The notes beneath the pieces are model-generated. The model saw only the letters and a program-made list of their open reading frames with translations. It was not told the DNA's origin and did no database searches. Source: Halicephalobus mephisto (Eukaryota > Nematoda > Chromadorea > Rhabditida > Panagrolaimidae). Taken from it: a stretch of 64,000 nt of DNA. The stretch's first letter is position 1, and each line of letters opens with the position of its first letter. Position numbers and translations under genes: made by a program. Positions 22,876 through 35,916 of this stretch are shown one piece after another. Location: positions 516,414 to 580,413 of the forward strand of contig SWDT01000041.1 in the NCBI GenBank assembly GCA_009193035.1, given 5' to 3'.

Positions 22876-25800
22876 ATGGCCACGACGCTGGGGAGAGGTG
22901 ACTTGTACCCGTTGGAGAACTACAAAAAAGGAACGAAGGTGTGGCTGAGGGATCCGGAGCACGTCTGGATCAAGGCAGAGCTGTTAGAAGACGTCACATT
23001 TTCCTCCAGAAATATAAAACTCCGAAGGGAAATAGACGATGAAGTTTTTGAAGAAAAAGTTGTTCCTGATGCTCTTCCGTTCTTGGCAAATCCGGACATT
23101 CTGATCGGGAAAGACGATTTGACAAGTTTATCCTACTTACACGAACCCGCTGTTCTCCACAATTTACGGTACAGATTTGAAGAAAAAGAATCAATTTACA
23201 CTTACTGCGGAATCGTACTCGTTGCTATCAACCCTTATGCTGATTGTTCTCAAATCTACAGCGATGACGTCATAAGTGTGAGTTTTTTGTTTTCAATTTT
23301 TCATAGAAAATTAGAATTTCGAAAATTTTATATAAACTTCTAAAATTAAGTTGAATATTTCGGTATTTGCGAAAATTTTATATAAACTTCTAAAATTAAG
23401 TTGAATATTTTAAAATTTTCAAAAATTTTATATAAACTTCTAAAATTTCTCAGAATCCAATGAGATATCCTAAAATTTTTGAAAATCTCATGGAAGGCTC
23501 TAAAATCCAATATAAATTTAAAACCCATATATGAAATCAGAAATTTTAAAAATTTCAATAAAACTTTGGGAATTTCACAAAAACCTTAATTTTTATAATT
23601 TATTAATATGCGATTTTTTCAGATCTATGGAAATGCTGGAGCCCAAGGCAAAAGCGAACTAGATCCTCACATCTATGCCATATCCGCTGAAGCTTACTAT
23701 GACATGAAAGAATATGAAAAAAACCAATCCATCATCGTCAGCGGAGAATCAGGTGAGTTTTAAATTTTAAATATTTAAAAATTATACGTTTTCCAGGTGC
23801 TGGAAAAACTATCTCGGCCAAGTTCGTTATGAAGTAAGTTTTTTTACTTTTTATTTGCAAAATTCAAGATTATTTTGAATGTTCTGATTTTTGCACATTT
23901 ATTAGTATTTCCATATATCGGAATTAATCCTAAAAGATAACTAGAGGATGTAGATCTGATATATCCGGAAGGTTTTAGATTTAAGGAAAATATTTCTAAA
24001 ATATTAATTACGAAATCGCTATCTTGTACAATTGAAATTTTAGACTGTTTAATTTCCAAAGAGCTCTGGAAATTTGCATAAGGATTATTTTATAAAACAG
24101 CTTTTATCCAGTCAATTATGAAATTGTGTGAGATTACGAAATAGGCGTTACCTAAAATGAAAATTATCACATTGGCTAGTTAGTTTTTAAAGTTCCAGAA
24201 ATTCTCGTCAGGACCATTTCGTAGAAGAAAGTTGATATATGAATTTTTAAATATGATCGATTACGAAATCACTATTATCTAAAATGAAAAATTTCAAGTA
24301 GATTTCTTTAGTTTTTAAAAATTTCCAAAAGTTCTCCCTCGAGAAAATTTCGTAATAATTTTGGTTTTTATATGATTATTTTAGATATCTTGCAAATGTC
24401 GCCGGATCTCGTAAATCCCGCTCGGATGGCAGTGCTTCTATTGAGAGTCGAGTTTTGGCTTCTAACCCTATTATGGAATCGATCGGAAATGCAAAAACCA
24501 TCAGAAATGACAATTCTTCAAGATTCGGCAAGTTTATTCAAATTAATTTTTCCGAAGATTACACAATAGCGGGAGCGGAAATGAAAACATATCTTTTGGA
24601 AAAATCAAGAGTAGTTTTTCAATCAAAAAATGAAAGAAATTATCACGTTTTTTATCAAATTTGTGCGGCAAAAAATCACAATTTGCTTTCTGGATTGGGT
24701 CTCCGTGATGCGGATGATTATTACTACACTAAACAAGGACGAGATCCGATTATTGATGGAGTAGATGACGAGAAGGATTTTGGAGAACTTGTTTCATCTT
24801 TTGATTTGTTAAAAATTGATTTTGAAAGACAAAAAGAAATTTTTAAAATTCTTGCTGGAATTCTGATGCTTGGAAATGTTAGTTTTGATCCAGGAAATGC
24901 AGATAATTCTGTTGTACAGGTTTGTAAATTTTTAAAAATTATTTTTTTTAAATAATTAAATTTTTCTATAAATATAAATTTGAATTTTTTGGTTGATTGG
25001 CGTTTTGTTCTTTTTGACAATCGACATTGATATAAAAGTTTATTTCGTAATTTTTGGCCTATTTTCTTAAAATTTTATATTTTTCACACTTTTTTTTTGG
25101 TTTTTGTTTTGAATGTGGGTTACGAAATCTTTGAAAATTACGCAGACAATCTATCAGGAAAAATTTGTTTATTTTTATAAAGTTTACGGTCGTTTAAGCA
25201 ACTTGACTCCATTTCCTGCTTTTCTAAAATGTATTAAAAGCCTTACTAGTATGTCGAAAATAATCAAAATTCTAAATTTATAAAAATCTATCAGAAGTTT
25301 TATATGAAATATTTTCAGGATTCTTCAAATTCCTGGATAACGAAATTGTGCTCAGAATCTGTCTTCAATGTAGATGCAAATTCACTCAAAACATGGCTGA
25401 CAGCGAGGGAAATTCGAGCAGGAACAGAAGTTGTAAGAAAAACATTAAATGTTCAAGATGCTTGTGCTAATCGAGATGCCTTGGCGAAAATGATATATGC
25501 TTGTCTTTTCAATTGGATCGTGGAGAAAATCAATGAAAGTTTGGATCAACAACAAGGAAAATCCAGAAGATCTCATGCATTGTCGAAATTCATCGGAGTT
25601 TTGGATATCTATGGTTTTGAAACTTTTGAAATTAATAGTTTTGAACAATTTTGTATTAATTATGCAAATGAAAAATTACAACAACAATTTAATCAGGTAA
25701 TTTTTGTTTTTTTAAATAATTTAATTTTTTATTTTTAGCATGTTTTTAAATTGGAACAACAAGAATACGAAAAAGAAGAAATTTCCTGGGTCAGAATTGA

Positions 25801-28800
25801 ATTTTACGATAATCAGCCATGTATAGACTTGATTGAAGCCAGACCTGGAATTATTGACTATCTTGATGAACAATGTAAAATGGGCCGTGGTTCAGACACA
25901 GATTGGCTTTCTCAAATGGCTAATTGTCCAAAATTAAAAAAATCACAACATCTTCAAATGCCGAAAATTCGAAATCCGAGTTTTATGGTCAAACATTTTG
26001 CAGCAGATGTGTCGTATAAAATAGATGGATTTCTGGAAAAAAACAAGGATACTGTGAATGAACAATTATTAGGAGTTTTTGGAAGAACAGGTTTTGGATT
26101 TTTGAAAGAAGTCATCAGGGATGTTTTGGCTTCGAGTTCTACAGGAGCTAAAAGAAAAAAAACAGTTGCATGTCAATTTAGAGATAGTTTGAGTGAATTG
26201 ATTACGGTACTTTCATCGACGAGACCACATTATGTGAGATGTATCAAACCTAATGATGAAAAAGAAAAATTTTATTTTGAACCGAAAAGAGCGATTCAAC
26301 AATTGAGGGCTTGTGGAGTGCTGGAAACTGTAAGAATCTCAGCTGCTGGTTATCCTTCAAGATGGGATTATAAAGAATTTGGAAGTAGATATAGAGTACT
26401 GTATCCGGAAGGTAAAGCTCTATGGAAAAATAAGCCTAAAGATTTTGCAAAACTTGCATGCGGAAAATGGCTTGAAAATGATAAATTTGCTCTTGGAAAA
26501 ACAAAAATGTTTTTTAGAGTTGGTCAAGTTGCGAGATTAGAAAAAATTCGTCAAGATGTATTATCTCAATCAGCACTTAGAATTCAAACAATATGGCGAG
26601 GATTTGTTGCTAGAAGAAAATATAAGAAAATGATGGAATCGATTAGAATTATTCAAGCTTCAACAAAAGCATTTTTGGCTTTTAGAAGGATCAAATATAT
26701 CCAAATGGAAAGAGCAGCAATTTGTATTCAATCGAAATTTCGTGGATTTGTTGAAAAACAAAAATATGAAAAAATTAGAAAAGCTATTATCGGAATTCAA
26801 GCAGCTTTCAAAGCTAGAGAAGTTAGAAGAAAAGTCCTCAAAGCAAAATATGAAAAATCAGCAATTACAATTCAACGGTACTTTCGTGGATATCTTGTTA
26901 GAAGAGAAAAAATTAAAAGAATTAGGAAAATTATTAAAATTCAAGCATGTGTCAGAAGATTCTTGGCCAAAAAACAACTCAAAAAACTTAAAGCAGAAAG
27001 AACTACAGTACTCTATTGGGAAAATAAACATCAAAGTTTGGAGAAAAAAATTATCGAAATGCAAGGAAAATTGGATTTGTTAATTTCAGAAAAAAATATT
27101 CTTTCTGATAAATGTGGTACTTTTGATATTATGAAAGCAGAAATGGAGAAATTAATGATAGAAAAAGAAGAATTATTAAAAATTAAAGAAATTAAAGAAA
27201 ATCAAGATTTAAAATTGGCAGTTTTGGAAGAAGAATTAATTAAACAATGCGAAATTGGAAATTCTCTAGAACAGAATTTAACAGAAACTATTAATATTAA
27301 AGAAAATTTAACTTTGAAATTGGAAAAATTAGAATTGGAAGACCTAAAAGAACTTGAAAATTTGAAAATTATTATAGAAGATATTGAAACAAAAAATAAA
27401 ACCCTAGAATTTCAACTTTTTAATGAAAAAGAAAAAGTTAAAAAAATAGATTTTGAAAAAGAAGAAATGAGAAAACAACTTTTAGAAAATGCAAATTTAT
27501 TAGTATCGGATTTTACACGTGGTGGTGACAGATCAAGTACAAGATCAGCATCATCGGATGGAAGTGGAACTATATCGTCAGCTGAAACAACGTTGATTTT
27601 AAAACAACAAAGTGAAATAACGGAATTACGAAATCGTCAAAAAAATTATGAAAGAAAATTAGAAATTTTAACAAATGAATTAATTTTTTTGAAAAATGAT
27701 GCAGAATCGAAAATTTTAACTTCAATTTCAGCATATGAAAGAAATAAAAATCAAGAATTAGAAATGGAAGTTGCAAAATTAAAAAAAGATATAATTAATA
27801 TAATTCAATCACATTCAAAAGAAGATATTAAAGAATATATTGAGAATTTAAATGATAATTTTGAAAATCTTCGTCATGAAAATTCAGAATTAAGAGCAAT
27901 GATGTCGAGTATATACGAAAGGAAAACGGCGAATTTGTCTCCTGGTCCGGATTTGGATAGTGCTTATGTTTCGACCACAACAAGTGATGATGGGAGTGTA
28001 TTCAGTGGATCCCCTAAGGCAATGGAATATCTTGATGAACAATTGGAAAAAGATAGACTTGTCAGAAAATTAAATAATGAAAATAAATACTTAATTGAAA
28101 GATTAAATTCAAAAGATAAACAAATTGCTGAACTTGAAGGTCATATTCATCAATTAAAAGTTGTAAGTTTTTTTATTTTTTAATACCGTCATTAAATAAG
28201 AAATTTTTTTGCTAATTTTTGATCGATTGCTAAAGAATCAGAGCACGTCATCCTTTATCTGGTTTAAATCCAGTTGAAAAGCGATTTTTGGAAAAAAAGA
28301 TTAATGGTCTTTTGATTGCCATTGATCAGACAGCTGCAAATTTTTACACTTTTGTACAGAATTTTATGTTTTTAATCGATATTTAGAAAATTTGGAAATT
28401 TTTTAAAAATTATCGTGGAAATTATCGAAAATAAGTGTTTTGTAAAATTCGTATTTTATATAGAATTTTATGTTTTTAACCGATATTTAGAAAATTCGGA
28501 AATTTTTTTAAAATTATCGAAAATAGGTGTTTTGTAAAATTTATATTTTATATTTTTAATTGATTTAGAAAATTTAAGTTATTTTTTAAATTTTTACTGT
28601 TTAGTATTATTTTTGATTTTTGAAGAAATTTAAAAACTTACTTTTAATTTATGTGGAAATTGTTAAAATTGAGCATTTTATAAAATTTATATTTTTTAAT
28701 GAAATTTTATTTTTTTGATTTTTGAAAAAATTTAGAAAATAATTTTTGTGTTAAATTTTACATTTTTAAAATTATTATTTTTAGTTTTTTTGAAAATTGG

Positions 28801-31800
28801 ATTTGTAAATTCCCTAAAATGCTCATTTTTGACAATTTTGTGTCAAATTTTTGATGTTTTTTAATCTATAAATTTTCGAAGAAGATTTAAAACCTAATTT
28901 ATTTCCTGGTTTACGTGAAAATTGACTCTGTCAAAATTGAGTATTTGACAAGACTCACTTGATTGAGCTGTCCAAATTTAGTTTGTCGTTCATACCTGAC
29001 TATAGGGGGTTCTGAAATCCCCTTTTGCTAAAATTTCATCGATCAATCGCCGCAGCTGTGTCCGCAATATGAATCTACTGAGTGCGTGAAAAAATGAAAG
29101 CAAACAGGTCCTATTTTGTGTTTCTTCCTCCGGTTCTTTTGTAGGATTTTTAAATTTAGATTTAAATTTTGTAAATTTTTTGACTAAGAAAAGGTAAAAG
29201 ATAATGTTTTTTTTAGTTTTCCGGAAATGATTCAGCGATTTTAGTTTGAAAAAAAAAATAGTTTTTTGACTCCGAAAAGGAGAGTCTCGATTTTTCCGAA
29301 CATGAATCAATGTAAAGTGTCAAGTAGCAGGAAACAGGATATTTTAGAATGAGTAAAAAAATTTTTTTTCAAAAAACCTTAAAAATGTTTTTAAATTTTT
29401 AAATCTTAAGTTTGGAAAGTAGACAAAGTACTGTAGTTTTAGTTAATTTATATATTTTTAAATATTTTAAATAATTTTTTTTATAAAATTTCGAAAATTT
29501 TAAAAATTTTTAATTTTTTAAAATTTTTTTATTTTTTTTAAATTTTTTTAACTTTTTTAAAATTTTTTTAGTTTTTATGAGAAAATCCATGTTTTGATTG
29601 AGCTAAATTGATAAGAAAACCTTTGACATTTTGAATGTGTCAATTTTATTGTTTTTTTACGGATGGAAATTTTTGGGCTTGTGCAAATAATTTTTGAGTA
29701 TTTGTCTTTTTTGAATAATTTTTTTTGACTATTTTGGTTTAGCTAATTTCTTTTCAAGGTTTTTGAAAATAGTAGTTAATTTTTTTTGTAGAAAATTGAT
29801 TTTTTTAAAGAAATTTTTAGTGAAAATGAATTTTTTAGAATTGTTTTTTGTGGAAAATAAATTTAAAAAATTATTTTTATAAAAAGTGAATTTTTTAAAG
29901 TTGATTTTTATTAAAAATTTTAAATAACGAATAATGTTCTAATTTGAATAAGACAAAATTTGGGAAAATAGATTTTTAAAAAAGTTGATTTTTATTAAAA
30001 AGTTTAAATAATGAAAAATATTTGAATAAGACAAAATTTGGGGAAATAGATTTTTAAAAAAGTTGATTTTTATTAAAAATTTTAAATAACGAATAATGTT
30101 CTAATTTGAATAAGACAAAATTTGGGAAAATAGACCTTATTTGAAAAAGTTAATTTTTATTAAAAATCATAAAATAACGAATAATGTTTGATTTTCGGAA
30201 AATAGACCTTATTTGAAAAAGTTAATTTTGCTAGGAATTTTTAAATAACGAATATAATGCTCAAATTTGGAATATGGACTAGAAAGCTTCATGTTCATCC
30301 GTGTGACACATTGCTTGCCATTTTCGTTGTTGGCAACCATTCAGGTGAGAATGAGGCTAGACATGATTTATAGTGGTTGAGCTTGTTTTGGTTTTATAAA
30401 TGTTACTGCGAAGTGTATCGTCAAAATTCACCTAATATTGCGAAATAATATTTAAAATAATTGGAAATTCTGAAATTGATATTATTTGACAGTTGAATTT
30501 TAAATTTTTTTAAATTTAAATAAAAATTTTTTTTATTTTAAAGAATTTTAAATTTTTTTTAATTTGAAGAATTTTATTTTTTTAAATTTAAATGTTTTTA
30601 TTTTTCTAATTTTATGAAATGTTGACCTTCCTGAAAATTCGGAATTTTTATTGTTTCTCTGAAAACAATGTCAATTGACATTTATCCTTTTTCTGAACAT
30701 CCTCAAATTCAAACTGTTGTCTCTGCGGAATAGAGACAATAAAATTATTGTAAACATTTGTCGGATTGTGTTCTATTTTATTTTCAAGACGTGGATATTC
30801 GATATTTTCAAAAAACTTTTAAAATTAAAGAATTTTTAAAAATATTAATTTTTAAAATTTTAAATAGGTTTATGTGTCTTGATCTGGAAAGTTCTGATTT
30901 TTTCAAATGGAATATAGTCGTAAAATATTGATTGAAAACATTTTATATAAAATTGGAAATTTTAGACTATTTTAGTTTTTTTTAAATTTCGTGTCAGGAC
31001 CATTTCGTAGAAGAAAGTTGATATATGAATTTTTAAGTATGATCAATTACGAAATAATCATTACCTTAAATCAAAATTTTTAAATAGGTTACTGTAGATG
31101 CTAAGAAGTTCCAGAAATTCTTGTCAGGACCATTTTGTGGAAAAGTTGATATATAAATTTTTAAATATGATCGATTACGAAATAATTATTGCCTAAAATG
31201 AAAATTTTTAAATAGGTTACTGTAGTTCTTGAGACTTTGCAAAAACTTCGCGTTGGGACCGTTTCGTGAAAATATTCGTTTTCGGTTTTTTGTAAAAATT
31301 AAATTTTTATAAAATTGCAAATGTAGATAATGGCAGAGCTTGAAACGGATATTGGATTGGATATTGATGACGGTTTTTATTCAACAACGAGTTCTGGAGT
31401 TGTTCAAACTCCACAAAAACAGGATTTTTATCAATTAACATTTCCTGTTGAAGATGAAGATGAAATTTATTTGGATGACGGTATTCAAGATGTATTAAAT
31501 TATAATTTTAGAAATAATTAAATAAATTTTTTTTAGATAAATAATGACGACAATGGTGCTTCTGGAATCCAAGCCAATAATGGTAGAGATTTGTGTTCCT
31601 TTTAATTTTCCTACTGTATTCAGTAATAGATTTAATTTTTTTTTTAATTACCCTAATTTCCGGAGCATAAGCCGGGCTTATACGCAAAACGGACTTATAC
31701 ACGGGAAAATGGCGCGCAATTTATGGTTCCGCGCAAATGGCCAAGCCACCATGTTTCCAAGCTCTTGTCTTTCAATTTTGTTCGTCAGTAATTTTTTGAA

Positions 31801-34800
31801 ATTCATTTTATTATCAAAACCAACAAAACAAATAACAATTTTAATCGTCTAGCTCGAGCTCTGAAAGGTCTTCGTATAAAGTTTCTATGTTTTCTTCTAA
31901 TGCTCTTCTGAATCCGTTCTTGATAGAATCCACGGACACGGCTTCGAAACTCTCTATAATCCACCTACAAACTTCTGAATAGGAAGCTCGCTTCATTCTT
32001 CCGCTCTTGGTGTACTTGTGATCGTCGGCATTCGACATCCAATTCTCCCAATGACTTCTCAACTGATTTTTAAACACCTTATTTACCGAAATGTCCAAAG
32101 GCTGCAACAACTTCGTCAATCCTCCAGGAATTACTGCAATTTTAGAGTGTTCTTGGATGGAGGATTTGGCTGTTACAGTCAGATGAGATCTAGCAGAATC
32201 GAGTATCAAAAGAGACTTCTGGGGATCAGGCGATGGATTTGGTCTTTCTATCCAACATTCTTTGACCCAATACTCCATCATTGACTCGTTCATCCATCCG
32301 TTTTCATTAGCCTTGACGACGATACCGACAGGGAACTTCTCCTTGGGCACAGTTTTACGTTTAAAAATGACTAGCGTGGACACTTATTTCCATTTGCAGT
32401 AACTGCCAAAACCACAGTGAAGTTACATTTCTCAGAACCAGTTGTCATGATGCCAATGTCTTCCTTACCTTTCTCGTCGACTGTGAAACTCCTTGGGAGA
32501 TCAAACGAAACTGGAACTTCGTCCATGTTCCCGAGGTTTGCGAGACTGATTCCTCTACTCTCAATGTATACAAATTGTCTGAATCTCGCAACTTTTTCCT
32601 TGAAATCCTCTGGAAGCTTTTGCCCAGACGTGGTTCTTCGAACAACCAAGTTCCATCTCCGCATGAAGCTGTGACACCAGTGAGCTCCTCCAGCAAAATC
32701 TTCAATCTTTAGACGTTCAGCAATCGCTTTTGCATGTAAACGAATACGTATTGTGGATACCTGGTTCTTCGCTACTCGTTCACTGACAACCCACTCTCTT
32801 AATTCACTTTCTAGTTCTTCCATCTTGGTTTGTGCCCCCTGAAGGCTCGTCTTGACCTATTTGCTGCTTTCAAAACATCCCTATTGACCTCCCATCTTCT
32901 AATTGAACGATCATCTACTCCAAATTCAGCAGCAGCTGCAAGAGTACCATACTCATCAGCAAAACTCACAATTTTGAGCTTATATTCTGCTGTAAAAGAT
33001 CTTCTCTTCATCAGACACTTTGAACTTCTAAAAATCACATGCAAAGCACGACACCATTGATAAACATACTTACTTTGTCAAAAAAACACAATAAACAATA
33101 AATTGGCAATCAAAAATGATTGCTAAACCCAACATAAGATCTTTTAAGTTCATATATAAAGCCCCAAAAAATTTTCCTTTCGAGACCAGACGGGCTTATA
33201 CACTGCCCGGGCTTATACTCCGGAAATTAGGGTATTTGAAATTTTTTGAAATATTCAAATTTATTTTTTTTCCTTTTTTGTTGTGTGGTTGGTCTTGCAT
33301 AATTATTAAAATTCTACCGTAACCTGAATTACTGTAGAAAAATTTAATTTTTGTTACAATTTTTCATGTTTAAAAAAAGTTTATTTTTACAGAAAAATAT
33401 AAAAATTATTTTTTTTTAGAAAAAATTAATTTTTTTAGAAAATTTGGAAATTTATTTTTTTTTGGAAAGTTTGGAAATTTATTTTTTTTGGAAAATTTGG
33501 AAATTTTTTATGATATAAATTATTAAATTAATTTTAATTTTTCTAGCTTCTTCAACAAAAACTAAACAGACAGTCGGATGAGTTAAGTGAACTGAGAGCT
33601 CAACTTCGTGGATATGCTGGATTGGATAATCCACCTCCAAATTCAGAAGGAAATTCGACAATTCATCTGACATCACTTCATAGAAATCCACTCGTTCATA
33701 ATGGAATGTTAAATATTTTCAATGTTCCTGAATTTACGAGAATTTTAATATATGATTTAAAACCGAGAGTCGCGAGACAGTTGACTCCGTGTTTGCCTGC
33801 TTATTTGATGCTGGCTGGATTCAGATTCTATGACAGAGAAAATGATGAAATAGCGATTACTGGATTGTTTGGATCAGCACATACGTTATTAAAAGAAATG
33901 GCCGTGAGTTTTTATATATGAAAAAAAAATAAAAAGTGAATTTTTAGAATTCGTCAGATTCGGACATTCTTGCTCTTTGGCTAGTTAATTCTTGGAGATT
34001 GTTGAATCTTTTAAGACAGTATAGTGGTGAAGAAACTCCTGCATGGTCGGAACAGAACACGGAAAAACAAAATTCTCAAAAAATTACAAGTTTTAATCTC
34101 GAGCCAATCCGGCACCAACTGCAATTGAGGATCCAAGTTTTTTATGAATCGTTTATGAAGAAAACAATAGATACAGAAGTTTTATCCAAGAAAATCCTTG
34201 CTGCTGTTCTTCAACATGATTCTAGTCAATATTTAAGCAGCAATGGTGTAGCTCATACCGGTTTAACAAGGCAACCATCAAAGGACACTTCTCAGCACGC
34301 CCTGGATGATCTTCTTTCATTTGTAAGTTTTCATTTATGAACTTTAATTATTTCAATATATAAGAATTGACTATTTAATTTTCATATATGAATTTTAATT
34401 ATTTCCATATATAAGAATTAACTATTTAATTTTCATATATGAACTTTAATTATTTCCATATATAAGAATTGAATATTTAATTTTCATATATGAACTTTAA
34501 TTATTTCCATATATAAGAATTAACTATTTAATTTTCATATATGAATTTTAACTACTTACTTGCTTTCATATATTAATTTTAACTATTTTCAGTTGAGTAT
34601 GATTTATGACAAATTAAAAATGTACGGAGCTGATCGAGTACTGCTTGGACAAACATTTTGGCAGATTACCTATTGGATTTGCTCGAGAGCCATGAATAAT
34701 CTTGTTTACAGGAAGGATTTGTGTAGGTTCGAAAAAGCCATTCAAATCAAGTAAGTTTTTGAACAATTTTCATATATGAAGTTTGGTTTTTTAGACATAA

Positions 34801-35233
34801 TGTCTCAGAAGTTCAAAATTGGCTTTTCAAACATGGTTTTGGCGAACTTAGGCCAGTTTTGGAACCTCTCGTTCAAGCTTGTCATTTACTTCAGTCGAGG
34901 AAAGATGAGGCTAATATTGATACTCTTTGTGGAGAAATGACGTCATTATTGTTGCCAAAACAAGTAGCAAATATTCTTCTTCGATACACTCCAACGGAAG
35001 GGTTTGAAGAAGACGCAATAAGTAAAGAATTCATAGATAAAGTCGAAGCGAAACTTGTTCAAAGATTACTGGATGAAGGAAAAGATGTTCAAACTTTGAA
35101 GGATAGAGTGATAGTTCCTGGATCATTCTTAGAACCATTCAATGTTAATCCATTTGTGTATTCTGAATATGGATTGGAAACTTTGACTTTACCTACATGT
35201 CTTCATTTGAGAGAAGTCTGCAGATTGGCCTGA
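22876..35233 (+). CDS. hum-2: Class V myosin heavy chain (HUM-2 orthologue)
   Basis: Eleven exons: 22876-23277, 23623-23752, 23797-23833, 24385-24919, 25319-25696, 25739-28162, 31327-31491, 33547-33903, 33948-34322, 34593-34750 and 34795-35233. All phases close, giving about 1799 residues, the expected size. Order of domains: SH3-like N-terminus ([20 protein letters not shown]), motor with P-loop GESGAGKT near residue 175, switch [11 protein letters not shown], switch [11 protein letters not shown] and the [11 protein letters not shown] helix, six IQ motifs ([16 protein letters not shown] to [13 protein letters not shown]), a long Lys/Glu-rich coiled coil, and the C-terminal DILUTE cargo-binding domain from about exon 8 on. 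Myosin V carries vesicles and organelles along actin (family knowledge). The exon at 31327-31491 is acidic ([10 protein letters not shown]) and is the least certain. Introns are full of repeats, and the one after 31491 holds a transposon. AATAAA lies at about 35388. Confidence 0.93.
23321..23470. repeat. 50 bp tandem repeat, three copies, myosin V intron 1
   Basis: AAAATTTTATATAAACTTC recurs at 23322, 23372 and 23422, exactly 50 bp apart. Confidence 0.85.
24205..24330. repeat. Dispersed repeat shared by two myosin V introns, copy 1
   Basis: GTCAGGACCATTTCGTAGAA followed by AGTTGATATATGAATTTTT and ATGATCGATTACGAAAT is repeated at about 30993-31090 and 31123-31220 in a later intron of the same gene. 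Confidence 0.85.
29890..30250. repeat. About 80 bp imperfect tandem repeat in a myosin V intron
   Basis: GACAAAATTTGGG with flanks AAGTTGATTTTTATTAAAAA and AAATAACGAATAATG recurs near 29953, 30030 and 30113, with a more diverged copy after 30150. Confidence 0.75.
30990..31260. repeat. Dispersed repeat shared by two myosin V introns, copies 2 and 3
   Basis: Two tandem copies (about 130 bp apart) of the sequence at 24205-24330, each with CAGGACCATTT, GTTGATATAT and ATTACGAAATAAT, directly before the exon at 31327. Confidence 0.8.
31651..33232 (-). mobile_element. pogo/Tigger-type DNA transposon inserted in a myosin V intron
   Basis: The ends are inverted repeats: CCCTAATTTCCGGAGCATAA on the left and, read in reverse complement, CCCTAATTTCCGGAGTATAA on the right, one mismatch in 20. 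Both ends are flanked by TA, the Tc1/mariner superfamily target (31649-31650 and 33233-33234). The 1582 bp interior encodes a Tigger-like transposase on the minus strand. A second inner repeat GGGCTTATAC also occurs near both ends. The element sits in the intron between 31491 and 33547, antisense to myosin, so it need not disturb the mRNA. Confidence 0.92.
31841..33044 (-). pseudogene. Tigger/pogo-like transposase, broken by two frameshifts
   Basis: Three overlapping frames run in order: 33044-32811, 32823-32371 and 32383-31841. The first has the helix-turn-helix part ([19 protein letters not shown], then [11 protein letters not shown]) and ends in [10 protein letters not shown]. The second has the CENP-B-type HTH and the first catalytic Asp ([11 protein letters not shown]). 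The third has the second Asp ([11 protein letters not shown]) and the third in [18 protein letters not shown], so the DDD triad is intact. The protein logic continues across both junctions (near 32815 and 32375) but the frame shifts by one base each time, without room for an intron. The copy therefore looks inactive, though young. Confidence 0.88.
34325..34590. repeat. 51 bp minisatellite filling a myosin V intron
   Basis: AACTTTAATTATTTCCATATATAAGAATT-like units start near 34340, 34391, 34442 and 34493, about 51 bp apart, plus a decayed fifth, and make up almost the whole intron 34323-34592. Confidence 0.9.
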
Positions 35234-35916
35234 GGTGCTTTATGGAGTTTTGGTTTTGCTTCAGTTTTAATTTTTCACCGGTCCGTGTTATCCTGATGAG
35301 AATCTGGTCGTTCGGCATTGCTGCAAAGAATTTGACGAGGTTTATGTATATGGAATATTTATTGTTTTATTACATTTAAAATGTAAATAAATTATAAGTT
35401 TTAAAATTCGCTTTAGACAGTTTTTTGAATAGAATTAGTCTATTTAGTATTGTTTTTGTTTTGGAAGGATCACAGTGGAAGTAGACGTGACTGATGATCA
35501 CGAGAGATGAGTTTGGAAAGTTGTAGAATTTGATCAGATGGTAATTTTATATCAGAATAGTTGAAACGTAAATTTTAAGGATATATTTACTGAAAGGAAA
35601 ATTCCAGACGAGTAATGTCATCGATATATATGTAGTAATAGTGATTAATGTTTGGTAATTTTTGCTTTGATATATAAATGGAATAAAGAGAAAAAATATC
35701 ATCGATTGGATGATGTTCAGAGAAACGGCAGAGGATTAAATATAGGTTGATCATTAAGTTATTTGCATATTGTTTTAAATCAAAAAATTTCTAAATATCA
35801 TAATTGTTGAAATTTTTTATTTTATTGGATTATTTCTCAAAGTATAAGTTAATCTGAATTTTATAGTTACATAATGTCAACATGAATAATCTTGTGTTGA
35901 AAACCTCCAATATAAT
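35234..35916. other. Gap between myosin V and the SL RNA
   Basis: Holds the myosin 3' UTR with AATAAA near 35388. Nothing else recognised. Confidence 0.5.

Noticed and set aside
31504..31619. Extra myosin exon coding [10 protein letters not shown] after the exon at 31327
   Set aside because: Its only donor leaves the next exon out of phase, while direct joining of 31491 to 33547 closes.
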